In this document: positions 8,747-16,529 of the stretch, piece after piece
How the letters are laid out: every line of letters starts with the position of its first letter
How positions within the stretch are numbered: position 1 is the first letter of the stretch
Origin: an uncultured Ruminococcus sp.
Lineage (GTDB): Bacteria > Bacillota > Clostridia > Oscillospirales > Acutalibacteraceae
Length of the DNA stretch: 42,337 nt
Direction: 5' to 3'
NCBI GenBank assembly: GCA_902802795.1
Contig: CADCNI010000022.1
Span: 1 to 42,337 of the forward strand
Notes under the pieces: generated by a model
The model's input: only the letters and a program-made list of their open reading frames with translations
Told to the model about the DNA's origin: nothing
The model's database searches: none
Made by a program: the position numbers and the translations under genes

Positions 8747-8881
8747 TTATAGCAATCCAAATAATCAGGGAGACAAAAGGAGGCGATGATGGTGAGTGCA
8801 GGGCAAGGCGGAGGACGACGGTGGGCTGGCGCCCACCTAGGCGCGCCGAACTTGTCTTTTTGTTTGTTTGGATTGCTATAA
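8747..8881 (+). mobile_element. MITE-like repeat, copy 1 (complete, 135 bp)
   Basis: The ends are perfect 15-bp inverted repeats (TTATAGCAATCCAAA and TTTGGATTGCTATAA). If TA at each end is a target duplication, the termini are TAGCAATCCAAA, as in IS630/mariner-derived MITEs. The first 95 bases (to CCTAGG at 8841) are identical to copies at 34941 and 41743; this copy then has a unique 25-base stretch before the right end. Inside are AAAAGGAGG, ATGATG (8786-8791) and a 7-bp hairpin GGTGGGC/GCCCACC (8820-8837). No transposase is encoded. It lies between a terminator and the 3' end of folD. Confidence 0.8.
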
Positions 8882-8897
8882 TAGGCTGACCAACCTG

Positions 8898-9752
8898 TTA
8901 TTGCAGGCCGTTCTGAATCTTTGCCGCCATGAGGGTGTTCTTCATCAGCATGGCAATGGTCATGGGGCCTACGCCGCCCGGAACAGGGGTGATGGCAGCG
9001 CATTTCGGCTCCACCGACGCGAAATCCACATCGCCGCAGAGCTTGCCGTTTTCGTCGCGGTTCATGCCCACGTCGATGACCACCGCACCTTCCTTGACCA
9101 TGTCGCCCGTGACAAACTTCGCCTTGCCGACCGCCGCCACCAGAATATCAGCGCGGCGGGTGACCTCCGCCAGATTCTTTGTGCGGCTGTGGCAGATGGT
9201 GACCGTGCCGTTTTCATGCAGCAGGAGCATCGCCATCGGCTTACCCACAATGTTGCTGCGTCCGATCACGACGCATTCCTTGCCCGCGACCTCCACGCCG
9301 CTTTCCTTGATCAGCTCCATCACGCCTGCGGGCGTGCAGGGCAGGAAGTGGTATTCCCCGATCATGATTTTGCCCACGTTTTCCTCATTGAACGCATCCA
9401 CATCCTTTTCGGGAGCAATCGCCTTGATAACGGCCTTGTCGTCCAGTCCTTCCGGCAGGGGAAGCTGGCAGAGAATGCCGTTGATGTCGCTGCGGTCGTT
9501 GAGACATTTGACCAGCGCAAGCAGCTGACTCTGGTCGGTATCGGCAGGCAGCGCAAATTCCTCCGACACAAAGCCCACCTCGGCACATGCCTTTTTCTTG
9601 TTGTTGACATACACTCTGGAAGCGGGGTCATCCCCCACGATAATCACCGCGAGGCCGGGGGTAATGCCCTGCTTTTTCAGTTCCGCCGTCTCGGCGGCGA
9701 CCTCCGCTCTCACTCTGGCGGAAACCGCCTTGCCGTCTATGATCTTTGCCAT
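8898..9752 (-). CDS. folD: Methylenetetrahydrofolate dehydrogenase/cyclohydrolase FolD
   Basis: FolD is the bifunctional enzyme that converts 5,10-methylene-THF to 10-formyl-THF in one-carbon metabolism. At 284 residues it has normal length. Visible motifs are the substrate/catalytic region [11 protein letters not shown] with Tyr48 and Lys52, [11 protein letters not shown], the nucleotide-binding [17 protein letters not shown] and the C-terminal [19 protein letters not shown]. The ATG at 9752 is preferred over 9800 because AGGAG lies 11 bases upstream and the product then starts MAKIIDGK, the family norm. It is the last gene of the lgt-led minus-strand group, 44 bases after the preceding gene. 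Confidence 0.96.
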   Translation of the reverse strand: MAKIIDGKAVSARVRAEVAAETAELKKQGITPGLAVIIVGDDPASRVYVNNKKKACAEVGFVSEEFALPADTDQSQLLALVKCLNDRSDINGILCQLPLPEGLDDKAVIKAIAPEKDVDAFNEENVGKIMIGEYHFLPCTPAGVMELIKESGVEVAGKECVVIGRSNIVGKPMAMLLLHENGTVTICHSRTKNLAEVTRRADILVAAVGKAKFVTGDMVKEGAVVIDVGMNRDENGKLCGDVDFASVEPKCAAITPVPGGVGPMTIAMLMKNTLMAAKIQNGLQ

Positions 9753-9796
9753 GATAACGTCATCTCCTAAAAAATAAATATGTGAAACAAGATCGT

Positions 9797-10921
9797 TCAA
9801 TCATCGTCGTAATAGATTTCTTCCCATGAAGCCAGTCCCACATTGCGCAGCAGATTTTGCAGCGGCGGCAGCATAAAGATGATATATACAATCACCGCAC
9901 TGACCAGCGCGACACAGCACAGCCCGATATTCACGCCGCCCGCCATGCTCACAATACGCAGCACCGCCACGCCTCCAATGGACAGCATCATCCCGAACAC
10001 ATACAGCACTACGTTGCGCAGAAAGCCCAGCACCATCGGCAGCAGAAAAGCAAACGGCAGCATCAGCATGACGCATTCCGCTATGTCAAGCCGGCTCAGT
10101 GTGGAAAAATCAATGGCAATATGACTGCGCGCATACGGCACAAAGTGACCAAGTACAAAATGATCCGCTAAGAGCTTGTGCAAAAACAGCTCGTTGGCGA
10201 CATACAGACAGTAAAACAGGAACAAAAACCACGTCGCCGTTCGCATAATCAGCACCTTGCCGATACGGGAGGAAATCCGTGCGGCATTCAGCCCGATGGC
10301 GGTCAGCATACAGACTGAAATCTCCGCAAAACAAAGCGGATCGAGCAGGTAGGAATGATAATCCATGCCCACCATCATGTACACGCCGCCCGCACCGAGC
10401 AGCAACAACAGCAGCGTAAAGATTACACGCAGCCACCGCGGAAGTCCTTCCACCTCGTCGTCATCCTCAATGTACGCTTCTTCGCTCGCCTCATAGCGCT
10501 GCCTTTCCGCAGCCTCCGCACGCATGATGGCGGAAAGCTCCGCTTCCTGCGGTTCTTCCGGCGACTCTTCCTGCGCCGGCGGTTCTTCTGCATTGTCGGT
10601 CAGCTTTTCCGGCTCCGGCGCGGGATTTTCGTCCGGCCTCACAGGCGATTCCTCCTGCGGCGGCTCCGGTTCCGGTTCCATCGTGTCCTCCTGCACGGAT
10701 GACGCGGCAGCCTCCGCCGCCTTGGTCGCCGCCTCCTGCTCACGCCGTTGGTGTTCTTCCTCCAGACGGCGCACGCACGCCGCCTCAAATGCCGCCATTT
10801 CATCATCCTCGGCGGCGGGAGCGGATGCTTCGGGCGGCGCGGTCTGCTCCACGGCAGACGGCTCCGGCTTTGCGTTTGTCTGGGTGTCAAAGTCATAGCC
10901 GCCGCTGTTCCAATTGTCCAT
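9797..10921 (-). CDS. Acidic N-domain, multi-pass membrane protein
   Basis: The protein has 374 residues. The first 150 or so are a low-complexity Glu/Pro/Ala-rich cytosolic-type region with a likely coiled-coil stretch ([29 protein letters not shown]). After GLPRWLR come about six hydrophobic helices, ending in an acidic WEEIYYDDD tail. No family is recognised. The start at 10921 is chosen because GGAG lies nine bases upstream; the in-frame ATG at 10930 abuts that site and is too close. It is 15 bases after the preceding small gene and 44 before folD, so it is part of the lgt group. Confidence 0.7.
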   Translation of the reverse strand: MDNWNSGGYDFDTQTNAKPEPSAVEQTAPPEASAPAAEDDEMAAFEAACVRRLEEEHQRREQEAATKAAEAAASSVQEDTMEPEPEPPQEESPVRPDENPAPEPEKLTDNAEEPPAQEESPEEPQEAELSAIMRAEAAERQRYEASEEAYIEDDDEVEGLPRWLRVIFTLLLLLLGAGGVYMMVGMDYHSYLLDPLCFAEISVCMLTAIGLNAARISSRIGKVLIMRTATWFLFLFYCLYVANELFLHKLLADHFVLGHFVPYARSHIAIDFSTLSRLDIAECVMLMLPFAFLLPMVLGFLRNVVLYVFGMMLSIGGVAVLRIVSMAGGVNIGLCCVALVSAVIVYIIFMLPPLQNLLRNVGLASWEEIYYDDD

Positions 10922-10936
10922 CAAGGTCATCTCCTT

Positions 10937-11263
10937 TCATATGGGGTATTCCGCGCGGTAAACCACACGGTAATCCTCTCCCAGTTCCGCGCAAAGGCGG
11001 TCTATGACCGCCTTTGCCTTTTGACGGAACCGCTCTTGTTGCTCCTCACTCCACAACAAGTCGCCCTGCGGATACTCCCAGTCCAGCGCGGTATCACGTT
11101 CGGTACACAGATCCAGCAGCGCCGTTCTCAATTCGTCGGATATCGGCAGACAGTCCAAATCCACACCGTAATCCCCGTATTCGGACATGGCGGAATCATC
11201 CATGCTCCATAGGCAGGTTTGTGCGCCAAAATCAAACCTCATTCGCAGTACATATGGCTCCAT
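10937..11263 (-). CDS. Small hypothetical protein downstream of lgt
   Basis: A 108-residue acidic soluble protein starting MEPYVLRMRFDFGAQTCLWS, with SEYGDYGVDLDCLPIS and a helical C-terminal half (WSEEQQERFRQKAKAVIDRLCAELG). The pattern resembles the N-terminal strand plus helix of small unclassified Clostridia proteins, but no family can be named. The ATG at 11263 lies four bases past the lgt stop codon with GAGGCGG upstream, so translation is coupled to lgt. The longer frame to 11299 would overlap lgt and lacks a ribosome binding site. Confidence 0.65.
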   Translation of the reverse strand: MEPYVLRMRFDFGAQTCLWSMDDSAMSEYGDYGVDLDCLPISDELRTALLDLCTERDTALDWEYPQGDLLWSEEQQERFRQKAKAVIDRLCAELGEDYRVVYRAEYPI

Positions 11264-11267
11264 ACCG

Positions 11268-12161
11268 TTATTCCGCCTCGTCTTCTTCCGCCCGCACACC
11301 GTCGGTGGGCTGAAATCGCAGCCATTCCAGATGCGGTATGGAAAGATTCTTCCAGCCGATCACCAACAATGTCCCCGAAGCAAGTACGCAGAGAATGGCA
11401 AGCAACTGCGAAACCTTGATGACATTTTCCACCAGCCAGAGGCTGTCGGTGCGCAGTCCTTCAATCCACGCGCGGCCAAGACCGTACCACAGCAAGTAGC
11501 AAAGGAACATCTGTCCCTTGAATCTGTAATAATGCCGACTGATATAATGCAGCAGGAGGAAGCCGATCAGACACCACAACGATTCATAAAGGAAGCAGGG
11601 ATGCACCGTTGTCGGGCCGACCGTGCGGGACACGCCGTTCACCACCTCAGTGTAATAGGTGTTTTCGCTAAGCATTCCCCACGGCAGGCTTGTCTCCCGA
11701 CCGAACGCCTCCTGGTTCATGAAATTGCCCCACCGACCAATACACTGACCGATCAGAAATCCGATGCTGGCAATGTCAAAGATGGGCAGAATTTCCACCT
11801 TTTCCACATATTTGCACATAATCAGCCCCGACACAAACGCCGCGATCACGCCGCCGTAAATCGCCAGCCCGCCGTCGCGAATGTTAATCATATCCCACAG
11901 GCTGTGATAATAATCCAGACGGAACAGCACATAATACAGCCGCGCTCCGATAATGCCGCAGGCCAGTCCCACCAGCACCACGTCAATCAGCGGGTCCACC
12001 TTCACATCAAAACGCTTGGCGTTTCTGGTCGCGTACAGCACCGCCAGCAGGAACCCTGTCATAATCAGTATCGCATACCAATAAATCTCAAAGCCGAACA
12101 CGCTGAACGCCACGCGGTCGATATTCAGCTCGATGCCCAGCTTGGGAAAACTCACTTCCAT
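11268..12161 (-). CDS. lgt: Prolipoprotein diacylglyceryl transferase Lgt
   Basis: Lgt transfers diacylglycerol from phosphatidylglycerol to the lipobox cysteine of prolipoproteins in the membrane, the first step of lipoprotein maturation. The 297-residue protein has the seven-helix layout and the conserved segments RDGGLAIYGGVI (95-106) and the Lgt signature GRWGNFMNQEAFG (142-154), followed by HPCFLYESLW and LGRAWIEGLRTDSL. AAAGGAGCG precedes the ATG. Three 16-bp tandem palindromic repeats lie directly upstream. Lipoproteins encoded in this window (DUF4358 and LRR types) are expected substrates. It leads a group ending with folD. Confidence 0.96.
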   Translation of the reverse strand: MEVSFPKLGIELNIDRVAFSVFGFEIYWYAILIMTGFLLAVLYATRNAKRFDVKVDPLIDVVLVGLACGIIGARLYYVLFRLDYYHSLWDMINIRDGGLAIYGGVIAAFVSGLIMCKYVEKVEILPIFDIASIGFLIGQCIGRWGNFMNQEAFGRETSLPWGMLSENTYYTEVVNGVSRTVGPTTVHPCFLYESLWCLIGFLLLHYISRHYYRFKGQMFLCYLLWYGLGRAWIEGLRTDSLWLVENVIKVSQLLAILCVLASGTLLVIGWKNLSIPHLEWLRFQPTDGVRAEEDEAE

Positions 12162-12182
12162 GTTTCAGCAAACGCTCCTTTC

Positions 12183-12230
12183 ACCGGTCACATTGACCAC
12201 CGGTCACATTGACCACCGGTCAATATGACC
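12183..12230. repeat. Three tandem 16-bp palindromic repeats upstream of lgt
   Basis: Units ACCGGTCACATTGACC (12183-12198), the identical unit (12199-12214) and ACCGGTCAATATGACC (12215-12230) are contiguous; a decayed ACTG follows. Each holds GGTCA-3 bases-TGACC, a dyad, and units are joined by ACCGGT. The third unit keeps the dyad arms while the centre varies (CAT to ATA). They lie 22 bases upstream of the lgt start codon, so they could be an operator or act in the leader RNA. Confidence 0.85.
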
Positions 12231-12258
12231 ACTGTTCATAAAATGGACAACATTAAAA

Positions 12259-12480
12259 TCAATCATCCGCTGCCGGCTCGATATAGTCCTCGATATTCGG
12301 CTCGCTGTTTTCATTGCCGAAAAACTCTTCGATATATTCCTCCGGCATCTGCACTTTGTCGGGCGTCCGGCGGCTCGCCTCGTCCAGACGGTACAGCACC
12401 GCGCCGCTGACCAGCATGAGCATACCCAGCAGACCGACAATCAGCGTAATCACCTGCATGATAAACATCTTATTTTTCAA
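12259..12480 (-). CDS. Small single-pass membrane protein
   Basis: The 73-residue product has one N-terminal hydrophobic helix (IMQVITLIVGLLGMLMLVSGAVLY) and a hydrophilic acidic tail (PEEYIEEFFGNENSEPNIEDYIEP). The ATG follows GAGGGAACATCTTG, giving a good ribosome binding site, and lies 17 bases past the phosphohexomutase stop codon, so it is probably co-transcribed with that gene. No family recognised. Confidence 0.62.
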   Translation of the reverse strand: MKNKMFIMQVITLIVGLLGMLMLVSGAVLYRLDEASRRTPDKVQMPEEYIEEFFGNENSEPNIEDYIEPAADD

Positions 12481-12497
12481 GATGTTCCCTCCTTCAG

Positions 12498-14015
12498 TCA
12501 GCCGATGTACCGTTCCATCGCCGTGAGATCAAGCTGGTCGCAGCCCTTGAGGAACCCGTACAGCCTGACAGCGATTTCGCGGCATCCGCCCTCTTTCATG
12601 CTTTCGAGGTTGAGCGGCATGATGGGGTCGTGTACGCTCAGGCGCAGCAGGAACCATCCCTGCTCCCTGTCAAACGACACGCGCAGCCCCTCGCGGTTGT
12701 CGTCCGCGATCAGCCAATCCTCCTGCGCCTCGGCATAGGTCTGAAGGTCGACCAGCACCTTTTCGCCGTACTCGCGGAAATCCTCCGCCTTGATTTTGAA
12801 ACGAAGCTCGCTTTCCTCGCGCGGCTCTTCCAGCGCGGCGGTCAGCTCCGCCAGCGTCTTGCCCTCGGCGCGAAGCTGCGCCATTTTGATAATGATCTTG
12901 GTACAGAGATACGCGCCGTCGTCGAGGAAGTAATTCTCTCTCAGTGCCGCGTGACCGCTGGTTTCGATGGCAAGGGGACAGTCAATGCCCTGTTCGTTCA
13001 GTTCGATGGCGCGGTTGATAACATTCCGGTAGCCCCTGCGATAGCGGTAATGCACGCCGCCGAGGGTGCCTTCTATGAATGTTTTGAGTCCCGCCGAGGT
13101 GGTGGAATCTGTGACCACCGTGCCGCCGGGACAATCTTCCAGCGCAATGACCGAAGCCAGCGCCACCAGACGGTTGCGGTTGATCTCCGCGCCGAAGCTG
13201 TCCACCGCGCCGCCGCGATCCACATCGGTATCGAAAATCACGCCGAGGTCGGCATGGGATTGCAGCACCGCACCGCAGATCGACGCCATCGCATCCTTGT
13301 CCTCAGGATTGGGAATGTGGTTGGGAAACATACCGTCAGGCTCCAGAAAGACGCTGCCCGAAATGTCCGCGCCCAACGGCTGAAGCACGTCATAGGCGTA
13401 AAAGCCGCCCGCGCCGTTGCCCGCGTCCACCACGATATGCAGTCCTTTGAGCGGTTTGTCGTAATCCTCCGCCTGAATGCCGTCGCAGATAATTTTGCGC
13501 AGGTGTGCCGCGTACTCCTTCATATAGTCGATATTCTCCACCTTGCCGCCTTCGCAGACGACGGGAAGCGTATCCGCATCGCAGAATCCGAGGATAGCTT
13601 CGATGTCGCAGCCGTCCAGACCGCCCGACGGCGTGAAGAATTTGAGTCCGTTGCGGTGATAGGGATGATGGCTCGCCGTGAGCTGGATGGAACCGTCGCA
13701 TTCCTTGTCCAGTGTAATCATGAACATAGAGGGCGTGGAGGAAAGTCCACAGTTAAGCACCTGTGCGCCGCGGCTCACCATAGACGCCACCACGGCTTTG
13801 CGGATTCTCTCAGCGGAAATGCGGCTGTCGTGTCCCACCGCCACTTTCAGTTCCGTTACCGCTTTACCCGTCCGCTGCGACAGCCACAGCAGGAATGCCG
13901 CCGCCATTTTCGCGACCGTTTCATCGGTGAGGTTAAGGGGTTCGCCCGCCACGCCGTCCACCGCCACACCGCGGATATCGGTGCCGCTTCTAAATTGTTT
14001 CCAGAATTTATCCAT
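12498..14015 (-). CDS. Phosphomannomutase/phosphoglucomutase family enzyme
   Basis: A 505-residue alpha-D-phosphohexomutase, which interconverts hexose-1- and hexose-6-phosphates to feed cell-wall and surface sugar synthesis. The phosphoserine loop is TASHHP (113-118, Ser115) in place of the common TASHNP, and the metal-binding loop is DTDVDRGG (262-269) in place of DGDGDR. GHDSRIS (61-67) and ETSGHAALREN (sugar-binding loop) are also present. All catalytic residues expected of the fold are there. Whether it acts on mannose, glucose or glucosamine phosphates cannot be read from sequence. A consensus promoter lies upstream, GAGG precedes the ATG, and a small membrane-protein gene follows. Confidence 0.88.
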   Translation of the reverse strand: MDKFWKQFRSGTDIRGVAVDGVAGEPLNLTDETVAKMAAAFLLWLSQRTGKAVTELKVAVGHDSRISAERIRKAVVASMVSRGAQVLNCGLSSTPSMFMITLDKECDGSIQLTASHHPYHRNGLKFFTPSGGLDGCDIEAILGFCDADTLPVVCEGGKVENIDYMKEYAAHLRKIICDGIQAEDYDKPLKGLHIVVDAGNGAGGFYAYDVLQPLGADISGSVFLEPDGMFPNHIPNPEDKDAMASICGAVLQSHADLGVIFDTDVDRGGAVDSFGAEINRNRLVALASVIALEDCPGGTVVTDSTTSAGLKTFIEGTLGGVHYRYRRGYRNVINRAIELNEQGIDCPLAIETSGHAALRENYFLDDGAYLCTKIIIKMAQLRAEGKTLAELTAALEEPREESELRFKIKAEDFREYGEKVLVDLQTYAEAQEDWLIADDNREGLRVSFDREQGWFLLRLSVHDPIMPLNLESMKEGGCREIAVRLYGFLKGCDQLDLTAMERYIG

Positions 14016-14101
14016 CCTATTTTACCTCGCTTCAAGCAAATTTAACCAAAGTCAAAACGCACTCATTTCATCTTGAATCAGGTTATAGTCTTATAAAAAA
14101 T

Positions 14102-14130
14102 ATTATACATCATAATTCCCGTTACATCAA
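14102..14130 (-). promoter_or_regulatory. SigA-type promoter of the phosphohexomutase gene
   Basis: On the minus strand TTGATG (14125-14130) and TATAAT (14102-14107) are 17 bases apart, about 85 bases upstream of the ATG at 14015. It lies directly after the terminator of the 3D-domain gene. Confidence 0.7.
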
Positions 14131-14162
14131 GTAGATATTTGCCAATACCGCTGCATGGTACA

Positions 14163-14208
14163 CAAAAAAAATCCCTTCCCCACCCGTAACGGATGCGAAA
14201 GGGATTTT
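14163..14208 (-). terminator. Terminator of the 3D-domain protein gene
   Basis: Read leftward, AAATCCCTTT pairs with AAGGGATTT across an inner loop that can itself fold, then TTTTTTTT follows (A run at 14163-14170 on the plus strand). It lies about 40 bases past the stop codon at 14245. Confidence 0.85.
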
Positions 14209-14244
14209 GCCTGTCCTGATCATATTCCGATGTATCGACATACC

Positions 14245-15381
14245 TTAGTCGAGAATGTACACCTTCACCTGACGTCTGCCGAAGCTTCTGCATTCGCTCT
14301 CGGTGTTGTAGAAAAGGTCTACCAGCGCGGCGCCGCTTCTCAGCGCTCCGCCTGTGTCGGCGGCCACAGCGTAGCCATAGGTACGGGAGCCGTCCGCCGT
14401 AGTGATGTAAAGTCTTGTGCCATAGGGAATGACCTTGGGATTGACTGCAACCAGACCCACGCGAACCTTTTTGCCGGTGGAGGTCAGCGAACCTTTCGGC
14501 GCGGTGTAAGCCGTACCCGAACCGGTCAGCACCTTGGAATAGCTGACGGTCTTACCGTTGATGGTGAGCGTCTTCTTGCTGGAATCAACGCTCGCCTTGG
14601 CGTTGGTAGTCGTTTTCTTGGAACTGTTGGTCGTCTTGGAAGCCGCTTTCTTGGTACCCTTGAGAACGACCTTATCAACCGCTTTCTTGGTGACTTTCTC
14701 GCTGGTCTTGGTTTCGGTCAGCTTGCCGTTGACATATTTCTTGGTCGTGGTGACTTCCTTGGTGCCGTTCACACCCTCGACAGACACCTTGGTCTTGCCG
14801 CTTTCCAGCGTGCTGTCGTTCTTGGTAACGGTCTTGTAATTCACGGTCTTGGTAGTAGTGTTCTTGACGACCTTGACACGGTCGATCTTGACGGTCATGT
14901 CCTCCTCGGCTGCCGCGTCGAGCGTAACGCTCATCACGTCATCCTTGTCGGGAAGGTCGATGCCCGCGTTAGCGAGTGCCTCGCCCACTGTGCCGCTCAC
15001 GGCGGAGATGGTCTTTTCCTTGCCGCCGTCGATGACCTTGATGTCAAACGCGCGAAAGATCTTGATGGCTTTGACAGAACTATCGGCGTTGTCCACCGAA
15101 TAAGCGTCGTTATCAGAGAGCGCAAAGCCCGCCTGATGAATAATCTGCATGGCGCCGACGGTCTTGCCGGTCACCACGGTATGCTTCTCGCTGCCGTCAG
15201 TCACTTTGACTGCCGAAAGATTGGATGAGATGAATATTGAGCCGACCAAAGTAGCTGCGGCAAGAAGTATGGTTGCACCCTTGCGGCTCCTTATAAAATC
15301 TGCTGTCTTACTCAAAATCGTTTCCTCAACTTTCTGTGCCGCTTCATGCGCGGCGTACAATGTTACCGTTCCACTCAACAC
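14245..15381 (-). CDS. Secreted G5/3D-domain cell-wall protein, YabE-like
   Basis: A 378-residue envelope protein. After a hydrophobic N-terminal segment (ATILLAAATLVGSIFISS, about residues 36-53) come two DUF348 repeats (HTVVTGKTVGAMQIIHQAGF; SAVSGTVGEALANAGI), a G5-like beta region with many Thr/Lys (EDMTVKIDRVKVV onward) and a C-terminal 3D domain (YTAPKGSLTSTGKKVRVGLVAVNP, PYGTRLYI, YAVAADTGGAL, VDLFYNT). The three aspartates of the 3D fold are present. Relatives (YabE, YuiC, MltA-like) bind or cleave peptidoglycan. The GTG at 15381 is the longest start but nearly abuts AAGGGAG; TTG at 15378 or 15360 are alternatives. A perfect consensus promoter lies upstream. Confidence 0.85.
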   Translation of the reverse strand: MLSGTVTLYAAHEAAQKVEETILSKTADFIRSRKGATILLAAATLVGSIFISSNLSAVKVTDGSEKHTVVTGKTVGAMQIIHQAGFALSDNDAYSVDNADSSVKAIKIFRAFDIKVIDGGKEKTISAVSGTVGEALANAGIDLPDKDDVMSVTLDAAAEEDMTVKIDRVKVVKNTTTKTVNYKTVTKNDSTLESGKTKVSVEGVNGTKEVTTTKKYVNGKLTETKTSEKVTKKAVDKVVLKGTKKAASKTTNSSKKTTTNAKASVDSSKKTLTINGKTVSYSKVLTGSGTAYTAPKGSLTSTGKKVRVGLVAVNPKVIPYGTRLYITTADGSRTYGYAVAADTGGALRSGAALVDLFYNTESECRSFGRRQVKVYILD

Positions 15382-15476
15382 TCCCTTGCGGCATTCCCTG
15401 CGCTGTCGGCAGTGAAAACACGCTCCGCGAGGTCTTGTTTTCCGGCCGCCCGGATCGTTGTCCGAACGATGTAGCT

Positions 15477-15505
15477 ATTATAATCCCCTTCGCCATCATT
15501 GTCAA
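15477..15505 (-). promoter_or_regulatory. Perfect consensus SigA promoter for the 3D-domain gene
   Basis: On the minus strand TTGACA (15500-15505) and TATAAT (15477-15482) are both exact consensus with 17-base spacing. The predicted transcript has a leader of roughly 90 bases before the start codon, with a small hairpin ATCGTT/AACGAT near its 5' end. Confidence 0.88.
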
Positions 15506-15721
15506 GCGAATTTCTTTAATAAATTTTGTGCAAAATGACGTGTCGCTCAAAATCCGATTGAAAATAATATCCAAAAAGTATTGGTTTGTTATAGTAAATA
15601 TACATAAATCATCGAATTTCCACTTTTGCGCGTTAAATCATGAAAGACATTTATTGGGCAGAGTGCCGAATTTGGCTTGTCATTTTTTGTTACCATTGTA
15701 ACGGATTTGTCTTTCTTTTTA

Positions 15722-15750
15722 AGAATAACACATTTTCCATGGAATGTCAA
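15722..15750 (-). promoter_or_regulatory. Second, upstream SigA-like promoter
   Basis: On the minus strand TTGACA (15745-15750) and TATTCT (15722-15727) are 17 bases apart. It reads toward the 3D-domain gene and would give a leader of about 330 bases. I see no convincing gene in 15507-15720, which is AT-rich and holds nothing else I can name. Confidence 0.45.
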
Positions 15751-15858
15751 TTCATTCCTGATAACAGACTTTCCTCTTTTCCGTCTTTTCCGCACGTCCC
15801 TTGCTTGTCCCACCTCCTGCTGTGTCAACGGTGTAAAAATACACGCACTGACGAAATC

Positions 15859-15928
15859 AAAAAACAGACGATTTCTGTCACCGTCTGTTTTTGTTTCGCA
15901 GCGCCGCACAGTCATTGTGCGGCGCTGC
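15859..15928 (-). terminator. Two tandem hairpins, terminator of the Usp-like gene
   Basis: Read leftward, a 13-bp perfect stem (15898-15910 with 15916-15928, five-base loop) is followed within about six bases by a second hairpin AAAAACAGACG/CGTCTGTTTTT (15859-15892) ending in a T run. The second is a clear Rho-independent terminator and works in both directions. The first may stabilise the RNA end. Region 15928-16003 shows nothing else. Confidence 0.75.
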
Positions 15929-16002
15929 CCTATTGAATTGTATGTCCGCGTCGGTGTATATATGACTGACACCGACAAAAAGGTTGTCTTTATTCTATCA
16001 CG

Positions 16003-16422
16003 TCACACCGACTGCCGCCTGAGCGCACAGCACAGCAGATCCACACCTGCCAGATACAATACGCTGCTTCTGTCGGCGGGCATCTTTGTGATATTTACTT
16101 TCGGGAGGACTTCGGCAATCAGCTTGGCCGCTCCGCTGGTGTCCTTTTCGCTGATCATCAGATCCGTAATTCTGTTGTGTTTGACATAGTCCAACAGCGC
16201 CAACGCAGGTTCATCGCTGTACAGCGCTGTCATAGAAGCGCCCACGGAAGAGGAATACCGATACAGTTCCTCAACTCTTTCGGCATTTTCCCCGCCGCAG
16301 TCGGAAAATACCCCCACCACAGAAAGCGTCGCGCCCTCAGTTTCCATCATGGAAAGCAGTGCTGCCATTTGCCCGCGGCTCTCAGGCGCATACACCGCCG
16401 CCGCTTTGCGTAAATCACTCAT
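16003..16422 (-). CDS. Usp-like alpha/beta protein, unknown function
   Basis: The 139-residue soluble protein has alternating strands and helices: KAAAVYAPESRGQMAALLSMME, a second strand LSVVGVF, helix ERVEELYRYSSSVGASMTALY, then ALALLDYVKHNRITDLMISEKDTSGAAKLIAEVLPKVNITKMP. The last part has the layout of the universal stress protein core (KxNRITxLxISE ... helix), as also found in the KdpD middle domain, but the ATP-binding GxxGxxxxG(S/T) motif is missing. So the fold assignment is tentative and ATP binding is unlikely. GGAGG lies about 14 bases upstream and a -10 TATAAT at 16461-16466. Tandem terminator hairpins follow. Confidence 0.6.
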   Translation of the reverse strand: MSDLRKAAAVYAPESRGQMAALLSMMETEGATLSVVGVFSDCGGENAERVEELYRYSSSVGASMTALYSDEPALALLDYVKHNRITDLMISEKDTSGAAKLIAEVLPKVNITKMPADRSSVLYLAGVDLLCCALRRQSV

Positions 16423-16529
16423 ACAATCATGCCACCTCCGAATTTTTTGATTACAGGTACATTATACTTCGGATTTTTGAATTTTAAACCGCTTTTTGGT
16501 GACTATGACATAAATTTTATGTGGAATAA

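Noticed and set aside
11187-12212. 341-codon plus-strand frame over lgt
   Set aside because: Antisense to Lgt, which shows all family motifs.
12183-12230. Tandem repeats as a CRISPR array
   Set aside because: Units are 16 bp, contiguous and without spacers, and no cas genes are nearby.
12630-14045. 471-codon frame on the plus strand
   Set aside because: It is antisense to the phosphohexomutase gene, His/Arg-rich with no motif, and has no ribosome binding site; a shadow of GC-rich codon use.
14155-15228. 357-codon plus-strand frame
   Set aside because: It runs antisense through the 3D-domain gene and its terminator; the Gly/Leu/Val repeats mirror the Thr/Lys codons of the real gene.
15589-15978. 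129-codon minus-strand frame between the 3D and Usp-like genes
   Set aside because: It spans two terminator hairpins and a promoter, and lacks a ribosome binding site and protein-like composition.
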